Shown one piece after another: positions 1 through 9,480 of a stretch of DNA of 64,000 nucleotides (position 1 is the first letter of the stretch; every line of letters begins with the position of its first letter). The position numbers and the translations under genes are program-made. This stretch comes from Cryptomeria japonica. Taxonomy: Eukaryota; Streptophyta; Pinopsida; Cupressales; Cupressaceae. The stretch is taken from NCBI RefSeq assembly GCF_030272615.1, contig NC_081405.1, positions 470,134,008 to 470,198,007 on the forward strand, given 5' to 3'. Under the pieces are notes generated by a model, which ran no database searches, was not told the origin of the DNA, and saw only the letters and a program-made list of their open reading frames with translations.

Positions 1-23
1 GCACATTAAAGGAATTCAAAACT

Positions 24-461
24 TTGTACAGAGATACTTGTAAGACTAACTTTTTGACAGTTGATATAGACAAGAAGATCAGCAAGATACGGGAGGAAAT
101 AAATCAACTAGCTGACAATTTCATTAACTCATCTGATTCATTATCAGTTTTTGAGCTGAAGATAATAGGTTTTGAGGAAGAAATATTAAAGTTGAAAAGA
201 GAAAAGGAAAGAATAAAAGGTAAGGCTAAGGATCTTAAATGGAGACTAAGTCCAAAACTGGACTACCTCGCCACCTTAAGGAAAGAAATATCTAATACCC
301 TGATTCAAGGACAGAAAACACCGGCAGAGAAAATGCAACACCTCATCGGTATAGTTCAGAGGACAAAGGCCACAATAAAAGACAGCAAAAAGTTCATTGA
401 GAACTTGAATCTAGTTTTGGCAGATCTTTTTCAGATTGTAACCAACCAGTTACAAGGTTGA
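24..461 (+). CDS. Coiled-coil extra ORF of copia element B
   Basis: A 145-residue open frame sits between the off-window pol gene and the 3' LTR of plus-strand element B. It is rich in Lys, Glu, Ile and Leu with heptad-like spacing through residues 15-75 and 100-140, so a coiled coil is likely. I see no transmembrane segment or signal peptide. Some SIRE-type copia elements carry an additional, sometimes envelope-like, ORF in exactly this position; assigning this one to that class is inference from position and composition. Its upstream part may lie outside the window, so the true start is uncertain. It ends about 190 bp before the polypurine tract. Function unknown. Confidence 0.5.
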   Translation: MYRDTCKTNFLTVDIDKKISKIREEINQLADNFINSSDSLSVFELKIIGFEEEILKLKREKERIKGKAKDLKWRLSPKLDYLATLRKEISNTLIQGQKTPAEKMQHLIGIVQRTKATIKDSKKFIENLNLVLADLFQIVTNQLQG

Positions 462-652
462 AATAGGAAACTACACTCTATTGACACTTTGACCTTTGTC
501 ATTGATGCCAAAGGGGGAGTAGTGGTATGAGAAAAATCCAATAACTTAGGGATCATCTGCTCAGGGAGAGCACGCATTTTTGGTAACAATTTTTGGACTT
601 CAATTTTTTGATACACTTTTGAATTTTTCTCATGAGTGTTGCCATCAATGCC

Positions 653-664
653 AAAGGGGGAGAT
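653..664 (+). other. Polypurine tract of element B
   Basis: The purine run AAAGGGGGAGA lies immediately upstream of the LTR start TGTTGGC, as expected for the plus-strand DNA primer of an LTR retrotransposon. A second copy of the same context (GATGCCAAAGGGGGAG) occurs at about 506-521 without an LTR behind it. The same tract, reversed, borders the 3' LTR of element C. Confidence 0.75.
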
Positions 665-1425
665 TGTTGGCAAATGCACACTCCAATGAGACATTGTAGG
701 TGATTGAAGGTTTTTTTATTGATGGCAACCTTACAATCCTATGACACCGGCAAGGCAATCCACCGGCACACAGACCACTGGCATCGACAGTGAAAGAAAG
801 CATACCGATAGTGAAGCTGATAGGAATTTTGTTTATTATTGAAAAACCATTGTAAGCCAACTTGGAAAATTGTAAAATGACTCATATATATAAGAGATCA
901 TTGTAGAACAATTATGTAAGCATGGAGAAATGTAATTAGACGAAATAAGGTAGACCTATTATGCAAATTATAGGTTAAGGATTTATGTAAGAAGCAGAGC
1001 TATAAACCAGTACTAGATTTGGCATAGTAGATGCTATTTTGAAGCAATACAAGACATTGGATTTACATAATCCATTTTTTTAGTTAGTGAGACTTCCCAT
1101 TTTGTAATTGAGTAGTGAGCTCTAGGCACTTGGCCTTCCTGCATGTGCAGGCCCCTCTTGTAGCAGTAATATTCTCTTATTGGCCAGTAAGTGAATATTG
1201 TGGGTCACAAATCCCACAAAGATATTTTCCACGCCAGATTTCCTCATTAAACTATTGTGTTATGGTGTGTTTTTCATGTGGTTGCTTTTATCTCTGTTTA
1301 TTGCATTACTTTCTATTTGCTGGTATACTGCATTAATATGTTCTACATGTTTTAAGTTAAGAAAATCTTATTACCGGTTAGATATTGATTCACCCCCCCT
1401 CTCAATATCTTTGGGAATCCTAACA
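665..1425 (+). repeat. 3' LTR of copia element B
   Basis: This 761-bp LTR begins TGTTGGCAAATGC just after the polypurine tract and ends CCTAACA. A TATA box, TATATATAAG, is at 885-894, about 220 bp from the LTR start. A 14-bp palindrome, CCTGCATGTGCAGG, lies near 1139-1152 and has a counterpart in the LTR of element A. Close to the 3' end, 1380-1388 and 1402-1410 pair as a 9-bp stem (AGATATTGA/TCAATATCT) around a C-rich loop. The LTR ends inside the coding tail of element A, so B is the younger insertion. The expected duplication would be TACAG (1426-1430); its partner is outside the window. Confidence 0.8.
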
Positions 1426-1931
1426 TACAGAAGGGGTAGAAACCCCCAATTTGTCTCTAAAGTACTCAAATGATTCTTTAGGAAAAGGTTTAGTGAATAT
1501 GTCTACAATCTGCTCTTTAGTGTTCACATAAACCAGTTTGACTTCATTTGCTTCCACCCTCTCCTTCAAAAAGTTGTACTTGATAGATATGTGCTTTGTC
1601 CTAGAATGAAATACCAAATTATTTGATATATCAATAGCAACAGAGTTATCACAATGAGTAACTACCAGTTCATTATAATCCACCTTTATATCCTTCAACA
1701 TTTGTTGCATCCATAGAACTTGTGTACAGTTAGTAGCAACAACAACATACTCAACTTCAACAGTAGATAAAGAGGTACATGACTGCTTTTTGTTGATCCA
1801 TTAAACAAGTTTATTTCCAAGAAAGAAAGCTCCACCAGATGTGCTCTTCCGGTCATCAACATCTCTAGCCCAATCTGCATCTGTTTATGCACATAATGTA
1901 AAGTCATCATTTTTAGGATACCACAAACCAT
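1426..1931 (-). pseudogene. RNase H of copia element A
   Basis: This is the C-terminal copia RNase H in two frames (1931-1695 and 1710-1426). Recognisable parts include the stretch around VVTHCDNSVAIDISNN, corresponding to the family's CDN(Q/T)SAI motif, the HSRTKHISIKYNFLKE block, and the tail FTKPFPKESFEYFRDKLGV. The last codons run directly into the LTR of element B, which supplies the present stop. RNase H degrades the RNA strand of RNA:DNA hybrids during reverse transcription. The frame change near 1700 and the truncation make it non-functional. Confidence 0.85.
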
Positions 1932-1944
1932 GTTCAGTTGTTCC

Positions 1945-3321
1945 TTACAAATACCTGAAAATCCTTTTCATGACACTCTCATGATTTTCCCTAGGATCAC
2001 TCTGATATCTTGATACAATACAAACTGCACTCATTATATCCGATCTAGTCTGAGTCAAATATAACAAACCTCCAATCATATACTTGTACCTTGTAGGATT
2101 TATCGGTGTAGATGCATCTTTCTTTGTCAATTTCTCACTTGTAACCATAGGAGTACTAACCAGTTTACAATTTTCCAACCCAATTTTTTTAACATATCTC
2201 TAGCATACTTAGTTTGATAGATGAAAATACCTTTATCAGTTTGTGTAATCTACAAACCTAAGAAAAATTTCATCTCCCCAATCATAGACATCTCAAATTC
2301 ATTCTTCATATTGTTAGAAAATTCCATACACAACTTATATTCACCTCCAAAAATGATATCATCAACAAAGACCTCAATAATCAATATTTCATCATCAGTG
2401 ATCTTATAATATAAATTATTGTCAGTATTACCTTTAGTGAAATCAAGCTTCAAAAGATATTTATCTAGTCTTGCATACCAAGCTCTAGGGGCTTGTTTCA
2501 ATCCATATAAAGTTTTCTTTAACCTACAAACCATGTTTTTGTCATCTGAAAGTGAAAATCCATCAGGTTGCTCAATATAAACTTCCTCTTCAAGATCTCC
2601 ATTCAGAAATACACACTTAACATCCATTTGATAAACCTTATAGTTCTTATGTGCAGCATAAGCAAGAAATAATCTCACAGCTTTAATCCTAGCTATCGAT
2701 GCAAAGGTTTCACCATAATCAATTCCTTCCTTCTGAGAATATCCTTTACAAACCAATCTATCTTTATACCTCACAACTTGTCCATCTTCATTCAATTTAT
2801 TCCTAAAACCCCATTTATTTCCAATAACATTCTTGTCCATCTTCATTCAATTTATTCCTAAAACTCCATTTATTTCCAATAGCATTCTTATTTTTAGGCC
2901 GGGGAACTAAAGTCCATGTGTTATTCTTTTCTATCTGATCTAATTTTTCTTCCATAGCTTTCATCCAACATTCATCTTTACAAGCTTCAATTACTGACGT
3001 CGGTTCAACTTGAGAAATAAAACATACCTCATCAGCTGCCAACCTTCTTCTTGTCATCACTCTTTTGTTTTTGTCTCCAATTATCTGATCTTCTGAATGA
3101 TTCAACCTTACATACTTAGGAGTCTTCTGATTTTCTGTTCCTCTATCCTGATATTCAGTTACTGTTAAATTCTCTAATACTGTCGGAGTAACGATTTTAA
3201 CATTTTGTTCTGATGTAGGTGCTACTGGTTCAGTTATGATCATTTTCACTATCGATTCTCTCTCATAAGTTCTGATTTGACTTATGTTCTGCTCATCCAC
3301 TTTGACATTTGTGCTCTCCAT
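1945..3321 (-). pseudogene. Reverse transcriptase of copia element A
   Basis: Copia RT is spread over three frames (3321-2815, 2846-2250, 2178-1945). Visible motifs are WTLVPRPKNKNAIGNKW, the block ending [22 protein letters not shown], the [16 protein letters not shown] block, the catalytic FVDDIIFGG, and the tail GGLLYLTQTRSDIMSAV. A 55-bp tandem duplication (2777-2831 and 2832-2886) repeats the [14 protein letters not shown] segment and shifts the frame, which explains the overlap of the first two frames. Intact copia RT is one continuous domain of similar extent, so the catalytic motifs survive but the gene is broken. Confidence 0.88.
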
Positions 3322-3327
3322 AATTCT

Positions 3328-3960
3328 CTACAGTCTTTTGTTATAACATCTATATGCTTTTCTTTCATTAGAATAACCAAGAAATATTCCTTCATCACAT
3401 ATAGGATCAAACTTTCCAATGGAATCATCTCTTTTGATATAGCATTTACTACCAAAGATTCTAAAATAATTAACTATTGGTGTATGACCAAACCATAACT
3501 CATAAGGTGTCTTACCAGTATCTCCTTTGATATGAACTCTGTTAAATGTGTATATTGTCATTCTTATAGCTTCTCTCCAATAGACATGAGGCAGATTATC
3601 TTCCATCATCATATTTCTAGCTGCATCCAAGATAGGTATGTTCTTCCTTTCCACAACTCCATTATGTTGAGGTGTCTGGGGTGCAGACAACTATCTCCTT
3701 ATCCAATTCTTCTCAAAATAGTTGTTAAATTCACCAGATGTGAATTCTCCACCTTGATCTGACCTTAAGTATTTAATATTCAATCTTGTCTCTGTCTCAA
3801 TTTTAGCTTTAAATATTTTAAACAAATGCTTCAGACTTCTCCCTTAGAAAAGTAACCCACATCATTCTTAAATAGTCATCAATGATAGCATGAAATATCT
3901 ATCACCCTGAAAACTTTTGATTCTAGCAAAACCACACAAATCAGTATGAATAAGATCAAG
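3328..3960 (-). pseudogene. Integrase C-terminal half of copia element A
   Basis: The downstream part of copia integrase. It contains APQTPQHNGVVERKN, which holds the catalytic Glu of the DDE triad, then HVYWREAIRMTIYTFNR, the KTPYELWFGHTP segment and IFGSKCYIKRDD. Upstream, from about 3690 to 3960, the reading is broken by indels but still shows a LDLIHTDLCG-like segment with the first catalytic Asp. LINE J was inserted next to that segment; the integrase N-terminus resumes at 6964. Integrase would join the element's cDNA to host DNA; this copy cannot. Confidence 0.82.
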
Positions 3961-3970
3961 AACATCATTA
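3961..3970 (+). repeat. Target-site duplication of LINE J, left copy
   Basis: The 10-mer AACATCATTA is repeated at 6954-6963. Removing one copy with the intervening DNA rejoins the integrase reading of element A (SNDV-LDLIHTDLCG on the minus strand), which supports the insertion call. Confidence 0.85.
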
Positions 3971-4082
3971 TATTTGGGCTAAAGTCTGGAACAAGAAGTT
4001 AGTTCCTAAGGTTAATATCTTTTTTTGGATATTCATCCAAAACAAGATTTTAACTCTGGACAACCTTCAAAAGAGAGGTTTT

Positions 4083-5036
4083 GTTTTTCCTAATAGGTGT
4101 TCTCTTTGTTGCAGGGAAGAAGAGATTGCTTGCCATATTCTTAATCAGTGTACGTTTAGTCAGGAAATCTAGAAAATCATCTTAAGTAGGTGGAATTTGA
4201 GCTGGGTTTTTCTGAACTCCCTAGGGGAATCTTGGCAGCAATGGCACTGCCCTAATTCTAATCCAAAGATTGTGGAGACTTGGAAACTTACTCTCCTGAA
4301 TGTTATTTGGAATATATGGAAAGAGCGCAACAATAGGATTTTTAGGGATAAAAGTACCATTCCTGAAGTCATGGTGCAAAAAATTTATAGGAGCATATTT
4401 GAATGTATCTATGGTACTAATAATGGACCAGCTACTAAAGAAGACTTCAATGACAGGTGGAACCTCTCTACTACTACAACTAGTAAGGAGAAGGGAAGAG
4501 AAGGTTTAGTTTGGTGTTTTTCTCCTCAGGGGTGGATTAAGGCTAACTTTGATAGGGCCTCTAAGGGGAATCCGAGTAAAGTTGGATATGGGGGCATTGT
4601 CAGGAATTTTGCTAGAAGTTGCTTAGTGGCGGTGGTTGGTCCTTTGGGGAGTCAAACTAGTCATTTTGTCGAAGCCTCAGCTCCCTTGAATACCCTAATT
4701 ATAGCGAAGAATCTTAATCATGATAAATTATGGCTTGAGGGAGATTCACTTAATATTATTAAGTGTTTGAAGGGGGAGTCAGAGCCATCATGGTCAATTG
4801 AAAACATTATCCTGAAAGCTAGGGAAATCATCTCTAGTTTTAAAGAAATAATTATTCAACATGCCTTTAGAAAAAAAAATATGGTGGCGGACTGTCTAGC
4901 GAACCTAGGAGTTAATTCTGATTCTCAAATGATTTGGCATGGGGAAGATATTAATATGAACATTAAAGAGCTCCTTAGAAAGGACAAATTTATGGGCAAG
5001 GAAGGACCACATAATCATGATAGGGTATGTGAATAA
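4083..5036 (+). pseudogene. LINE J ORF2 C-terminus: zinc-binding region and RNase H
   Basis: One frame runs from 4083 to 5036 with a single internal stop near 4170. The start shows the CSLCCREEEIACHILNQC zinc-binding pattern that follows RT in plant L1 elements. From about 4530 it reads WIKANFDRASKGNPSKVGYGGIVRN, the first strand of the plant LINE RNase H, with Asp in FDRAS. The Glu region (FVEASAPLNTL), the LWLEGDSLNIIKCL block with the next Asp, and FRKKNMVADCLANLGV follow. The domain therefore keeps recognisable DEDD positions. This RNase H type is also found in LINE K (56489-57172) in this window. Confidence 0.85.
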
Positions 5037-5205
5037 TTTATGCTTTGATGGAAAGGTAATGATTACATGGAAAAGTGGCAGAACCCCAACCATTTTTAAT
5101 ATTATGTCGCACACTTTGTGGGTCATCCTTTTCAAAATCCTAAGTAACTACGGGAAAGAAGTGTTGAGTTTGCAGAGGAACAGAGCTGAAAATCCGAATT
5201 TGAAT

Positions 5206-6775
5206 ATGGGAGGAGATTTAAGGAGGGAGGAACCAGACAATACGTCAAGATGGAAGGCAATGCTGAAAGTATGGGCGAAGCTAGAAAAAGGGTCCCTCAC
5301 AAGCTTTATGGAGAAGCTAGTGGATTATGACAAAGGTAGGGTAAATCTCGCCATTTCCAAAATTTTTGAAAATTGGTGTAATGGGTCCTTTAAAATCTAT
5401 GGGGTTAAGTTCAAATTGGACATGGGACTCATAGCTACTATGACTAGTATGCCCCATTCAAGGTTTAATTTTTTTAGAGACCTTAAAGTCTCCAATAACA
5501 TTGTTAATCTATTCCCGCGTAAGGAAAAAGAGAGGGCTAAAATTGGCAAAGCCATAGGGGGTTACTATGAAGCCTCCATTATCAAGAAAATTTGGGGCTG
5601 GGTTTTGAATGCTATAATGGAATATATCACTGTTGAGGGCCAATTTTCCAAGGCCCACACTTACCACTTTGTTCTTTTAAACCATTTCAAACATGACAAA
5701 AGGGTCTCCCTTCCCTACTACCTTTTCAGGTCCCTTTCAAGGTCCATCAATAAACACAATAAGAATCCCTCAAATCTAGTTCTCCATTGCGGGCTTTTGC
5801 TGCTCATTTATGAGCACTGTAAAACCCTCACCATGCTAGAAAACAAGAGGTTATCCACCTCTCTAGGGAAAGGCAAGAGAAAGCTGGAGGGAGGAGATTC
5901 CAACAAGGAGAAGGCAACCTCTAGCAAAAAAAAGTAAGAGGGCCTCTAGGACGGAAACCCATGAAGAAAAGATCAAAACAGAGGAAATTGGAAAAGAAGG
6001 CAGTGAAATGGATACGGATGATTCTGATGGTGAAGACATTTGGAAAGATGAGGAGGTTGGTGTTGAGGAAGAAGGTGGTAATAATGAGTCCGACAATGAA
6101 ATCCCTATCCACAGTGATTGCCCTGGCAATGACAAAAGCCACCCTATGGAGGATGTGGAATACAAGGATAATGAGGAAAAAGATGTGAATTCTGAGAGGG
6201 AGGAGAACAAGGAACCTGAGAAGGATATGACAAAGGATAGTTTAAGAGAGGATAAGGAAAGTGTGGGTAAAGGGTTATTCTTGGATAACCTTAAAAAACT
6301 CACTGAGGCAAGACTGGATTATGAGAGATGGACCTATGAACTTTTGAAGAACCTGGAAAAAAATGGGAAATAGACGGATGAGAAGAGGAAGGATGATGAC
6401 GGGGATCAGATAAAATGGAAGCAAGATATGGAGGAGAAGGTTAAATCACTAGAAGAAGGGAATGTGCTGATGAAAAATTTGTTGGGCATTACCCTGAATA
6501 TCCTGTCAGCTGTCACTAAAAACTTGGAGGATATTGCTAAGGTCTTTGATAATTCCAGTTCTCCTAAACCAGTGGTGGACCTTGACATGGATGAAGATAC
6601 TATCAAGATTGGCAGTGGTGAAGCTACTCCAGCTGGTGCTGCAAAGAGGACCAGGGAAAGTGTCAAGAAAGTTGTGGCTACTTCTGCTAAGGATATCCCT
6701 AATCTTAGGGAAAATATCAAAGAACTGTATGGGATTAGCAATACCCTGGCTAATGCCCTGAAAAAAATCAATTAG
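5206..6775 (+). pseudogene. Extra ORF downstream of ORF2 in LINE J, unknown family
   Basis: I do not recognise this gene. One frame, likely starting at the ATG near 5206 (MGGDLRREEP), runs to 5937. It ends in an A8 run, where a one-base slip joins it to a second frame (to 6373, then past one TAG to 6775), about 520 codons in all. The first part is globular, with a segment around HFVLLNHFKHDKRVSLPYYL. Residues from about 230 on are basic, then strongly acidic (many Glu/Asp, 5960-6260), then coiled-coil-like. A third ORF behind ORF2 is not standard for plant L1. It could be a captured gene or a transposon-borne ORF of the kind found in some gypsy elements. Confidence 0.5.
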
Positions 6776-6963
6776 TTTCTTCTCCTTGGTCTGGCTGGTT
6801 TTATTGGCTTTGTGGGGCTTTAGTCGGTTCTCTATGGTTTTTTGCTGGCTTTTCGTTGGTTTGTTCCTTTTTGTCTCTTATTGCTTTATCTGTTAAGTTA
6901 TGTTTGTAAAGGGTTTCAGGGCCCCTTCAAAACCTATTTTTACCTTAGTCAAAAACATCATTA

Positions 6964-7560
6964 GATTTTTCTTGTATACTCTTAAAAGAAGATCTTACTT
7001 GCTTTCCCATTTGACATTCCTTACATACTAGATTATAGGGCTTTACAATCTTAGGTATATCTCTAACTGCCTTAGTAGAACTGATCTTCACAATGTAATC
7101 AAAATTCATATGACACAACCTCTTATGCCATAGCCAACTCTCATCAATTCGTGCAATCAAACATGTCTTCTCACCGGAGTTCAAATGAAAGATATTACCT
7201 TTAGTTTGTGTATCGGTTGCAATCTCCAATCTAGATCTATTGATAATCTTGCATTTCCATCCTTGAACTGTAACTGAAGTCCCTTATCCACCAATTGTCC
7301 TACACTCAAAATGTTATGCCTTAAACCTTCAACATAATAAACATTATCAGTGTTATGCTTACCATCCAATGATATTGTTCCTTTTCCCTTGATCATGCAT
7401 GCTTTGTCATCTCCAAATCTAACCAGACCACCATCAAATTCTTGCAAAGATAAGAGCTTCCTTTTAACTCCAGTCATATGATGTGAACATCCACTATCAA
7501 TTACCCATTCATCCTTGTCCTAAATTTTAGCAGCAAGGGCCTTCTCTTTAGGTGCCAGAT
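6964..7560 (-). pseudogene. Protease and integrase N-terminus of copia element A
   Basis: This minus-strand stretch continues the pol of A upstream of LINE J. It contains the aspartic protease motif around 7470-7500 (VIDSGCSHHMTG), the FGDDKACMIKGKG and LRHNILSVGQLVDKG segments, then the integrase zinc region with WLWHKRLCHMNFDYI and LVCKECQMGKQ (His-His-Cys-Cys). Two frames are used (7477-7181 and 7229-6945), so at least one frameshift is present near 7200, and a stop lies near 7520. After the NDV codons the reading continues at 3960 once LINE J is removed. Confidence 0.85.
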
Positions 7561-7711
7561 TTTCTTCCTTGATAGCCAAAAATACCCATTCCTTTCCATT
7601 GTCGGATCCACTAGTTGAACCTTGTGTCAATTCATCATCAGAATTAGTCACACCTTTCTCATCAGAAAAGTAGCATCATTTGTCTTTGTTTCTACTATAC
7701 TTATGCTTGTT

Positions 7712-8668
7712 TTAGTAGTCATGGTTAGGCCTAAAAGATCTTCTAAATCTTTCTTCAAATCTTGAATTCCTTTCAGGACATCTAGATGCAAAATGACCTA
7801 TTTTATTACATGCAAAGTATTTAAAAGGTGATTTTCCTTCATACTTACTTCTTGTCGGTCCTTTAGGTACTCTTCTAGCAAATAAGGCTTCAAGTTTCTC
7901 AAACCCTTCATCTTCTTTCTTCATATCCTCTAGTTCCTTTGCATATAAAGCTTTCCAATCACTCTTGCTAGTAGATGATGTAAATGCATGAAAAGAAGGT
8001 TCGGATTTTATAGCTCCAGAAGGTTAGAATTCCTCAAGTTCAAAAGCAGATAACTTCCCAACCAAGGTATCCCTATTAACAGAGGTGTTTGCCATAGTTC
8101 TCGGCTCAATAATTGTAGTAGCCTTCATCTTATAAGTCAGTGGCAAATCTCTTAGTACTTTAGAAACTATTTCATCTTCGCTCAGAGATCCACCACAACA
8201 TTGAATTCCCATAACAATCTCATTAGCTCTCTCCATAAAATAAATAATCATTTCATCTTCTTCCATCTTTGGGTTCTCATACCTCACCCAGTAACCATCA
8301 AGTTTAGCAATTTTAACATTAGGTTCGCCTTCATTCAGAGTCTCCAATTTATCCCATATAGCCTTTGCAGTTGATTTATCAGTTAGTCCCATTATTTGCT
8401 GATCAGAAAGTGCACACAAAAGGGCTTCTCTAGCTCCACAATCATTCTCAAGTTCCTTATCTAGGCCTACCGGAGGAGCATTGCCATATGTTGGATTAAA
8501 TGGGGTAACACCTTTCTCAGTGATCTCCCAAATTTCCTTTCCAATACATCTCAGATGAGTCTCCATCTGAATCTTCCATACCCTATAATTTGTTCCATCA
8601 AGCCAATGAATTTCTCTCTGAAAAATAGTTGCAGATGTACTTGATGAACTTAAACTGCTAGATGTCAT
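7712..8668 (-). pseudogene. Gag of copia element A
   Basis: The first coding unit downstream of the primer site. An open frame of 214 codons starts at 8668 (MTSSSLSS) and carries typical copia gag features: WLDGTNYRVWKIQMETHL near the N-terminus, AKAIWDKLETLNEGEPNV, and the DEDEMI-type segment. It stops at 8024. The continuation (7924-7712) has the zinc knuckle FKYFACNKIGHFASRCPE, a CX2CX4HX4C in which the first Cys reads as Tyr or Phe. Gag would form the virus-like particle and bind RNA. The stop between the two parts breaks the gene. Confidence 0.82.
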
Positions 8669-8705
8669 AGGATCTTCCTCAAGCGGTTAAGCTTCTACAG
8701 AGAGG

Positions 8706-8723
8706 ACCAATCTCTGATACCAA
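8706..8723 (-). other. Primer-binding site of element A (initiator Met tRNA type)
   Basis: On the minus strand the sequence TTGGTATCAGAGATTGG follows the LTR end directly. It matches the TGGTATCAGAGC core that plant copia elements use to bind the 3' end of initiator Met tRNA. Confidence 0.85.
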
Positions 8724-8724
8724 T

Positions 8725-9480
8725 TGTTAGATAGCTCAAATAACTAGAGGACAACTGAGAGGGGGGGATGAATCAGTTGTCACCGGATTACAGAACTTTA
8801 AACATTTAAAACCTTATTACCAGAACACATAAACTCAATACCAAAATGCATAAACCAAATACCAGAATAATTGATATAGCAATTAATCATAAACATAAAT
8901 CACAGAATAGTTACCATTCATCCAGAACACATGACACCAAGATGTGTACGTGAATAACCCGGTAAAGGGAGAAACCACAATGGGAAGCCTACCCACAGTC
9001 AAAGAATACCTTTGTAGTAAGTATGTGATTACAATAATGAGGTTCTTTCACATGCAGGAAGGCCAACAGCCTAGAGTGCACTGTTCATCACTAAAGGATC
9101 CTCACTAACTACAAAATGCATCCAAACTACAATATGGAATGAAGGTTGAACTACAAAGATAGCATCTCCTATGCCTGAGTACAGTTCCGATTAAGCTCAG
9201 TACTCTAGGCCTTAAACCTCTTCCACAAACCCAATTTAATCACCTATGATTGACCAAAGCCTTTGCATATGATTACAACATTATTCGCACACAGATAGTC
9301 CTATATCCCATTACCATAAAACCATGATCTACAAAGAGATCTTACATCATATTTATACCAACCCGGGACCTAAACAATTTGGTCGACCACCTAAAAGATA
9401 ATACAATGAATTCATAACATAAACCCGCAATCCAATGGTCAACCTGAACCAAGGGAAAATATCTTGATGCAAGGTTAGAT
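8725..9480 (-). repeat. 5' LTR of element A, truncated at its U3 end
   Basis: In element sense the LTR ends ATCTAACA next to the primer site. A hairpin 26 nt from this end pairs 8751-8758 (ACAACTGA) with 8773-8780 (TCAGTTGT) around a G/C-rich loop. A TATA box (TATAAAT on the minus strand) is at 9351-9357 and the following bases resemble those after the TATA box in the LTR of B. CATGCAGGAAGGCC near 9050 is also shared with B, so A and B are related families. No TG start is visible on the right: the LTR is cut at 9480 by element E. Confidence 0.75.

Larger units (their letters stand above)
3971..6953 (+). mobile_element. 5'-truncated L1-like LINE J with an extra 3' ORF
   Basis: A 2,983-bp plus-strand insertion in the integrase of element A, flanked by a 10-bp duplication. 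It starts inside ORF2, near the zinc-binding segment upstream of RNase H, continues through a plant-type RNase H, and then carries a further long ORF (about 5206-6775) before a 180-bp 3' UTR. It lacks endonuclease and RT, the usual 5' truncation of target-primed insertion. The 3' end reads ACCTTAGTCAAA with no real poly(A), unlike most plant L1 insertions. Confidence 0.82.
1426..9480 (-). mobile_element. Copia element A, minus strand, lacking its 3' LTR here
   Basis: A Ty1/copia element reading right to left: LTR (8725-9480), tRNA-Met type primer site, gag, protease, integrase, RT, RNase H. It is interrupted by LINE J (3971-6953) inside integrase and cut on the left by the LTR of element B within the last codons of pol. 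On the right, its LTR appears to be cut by the LTR of gypsy element E at 9481, because the sequence past the TATA box is about 100 bp shorter than in the related LTR of B. Several stops and frameshifts show it is dead. Confidence 0.85.

Noticed and set aside
5017-5205. Earlier start of the extra ORF of LINE J
   Set aside because: The frame is open from 5017 but overlaps the end of RNase H, and the first 60 residues look unlike the rest. The ATG near 5206 is the more natural start.
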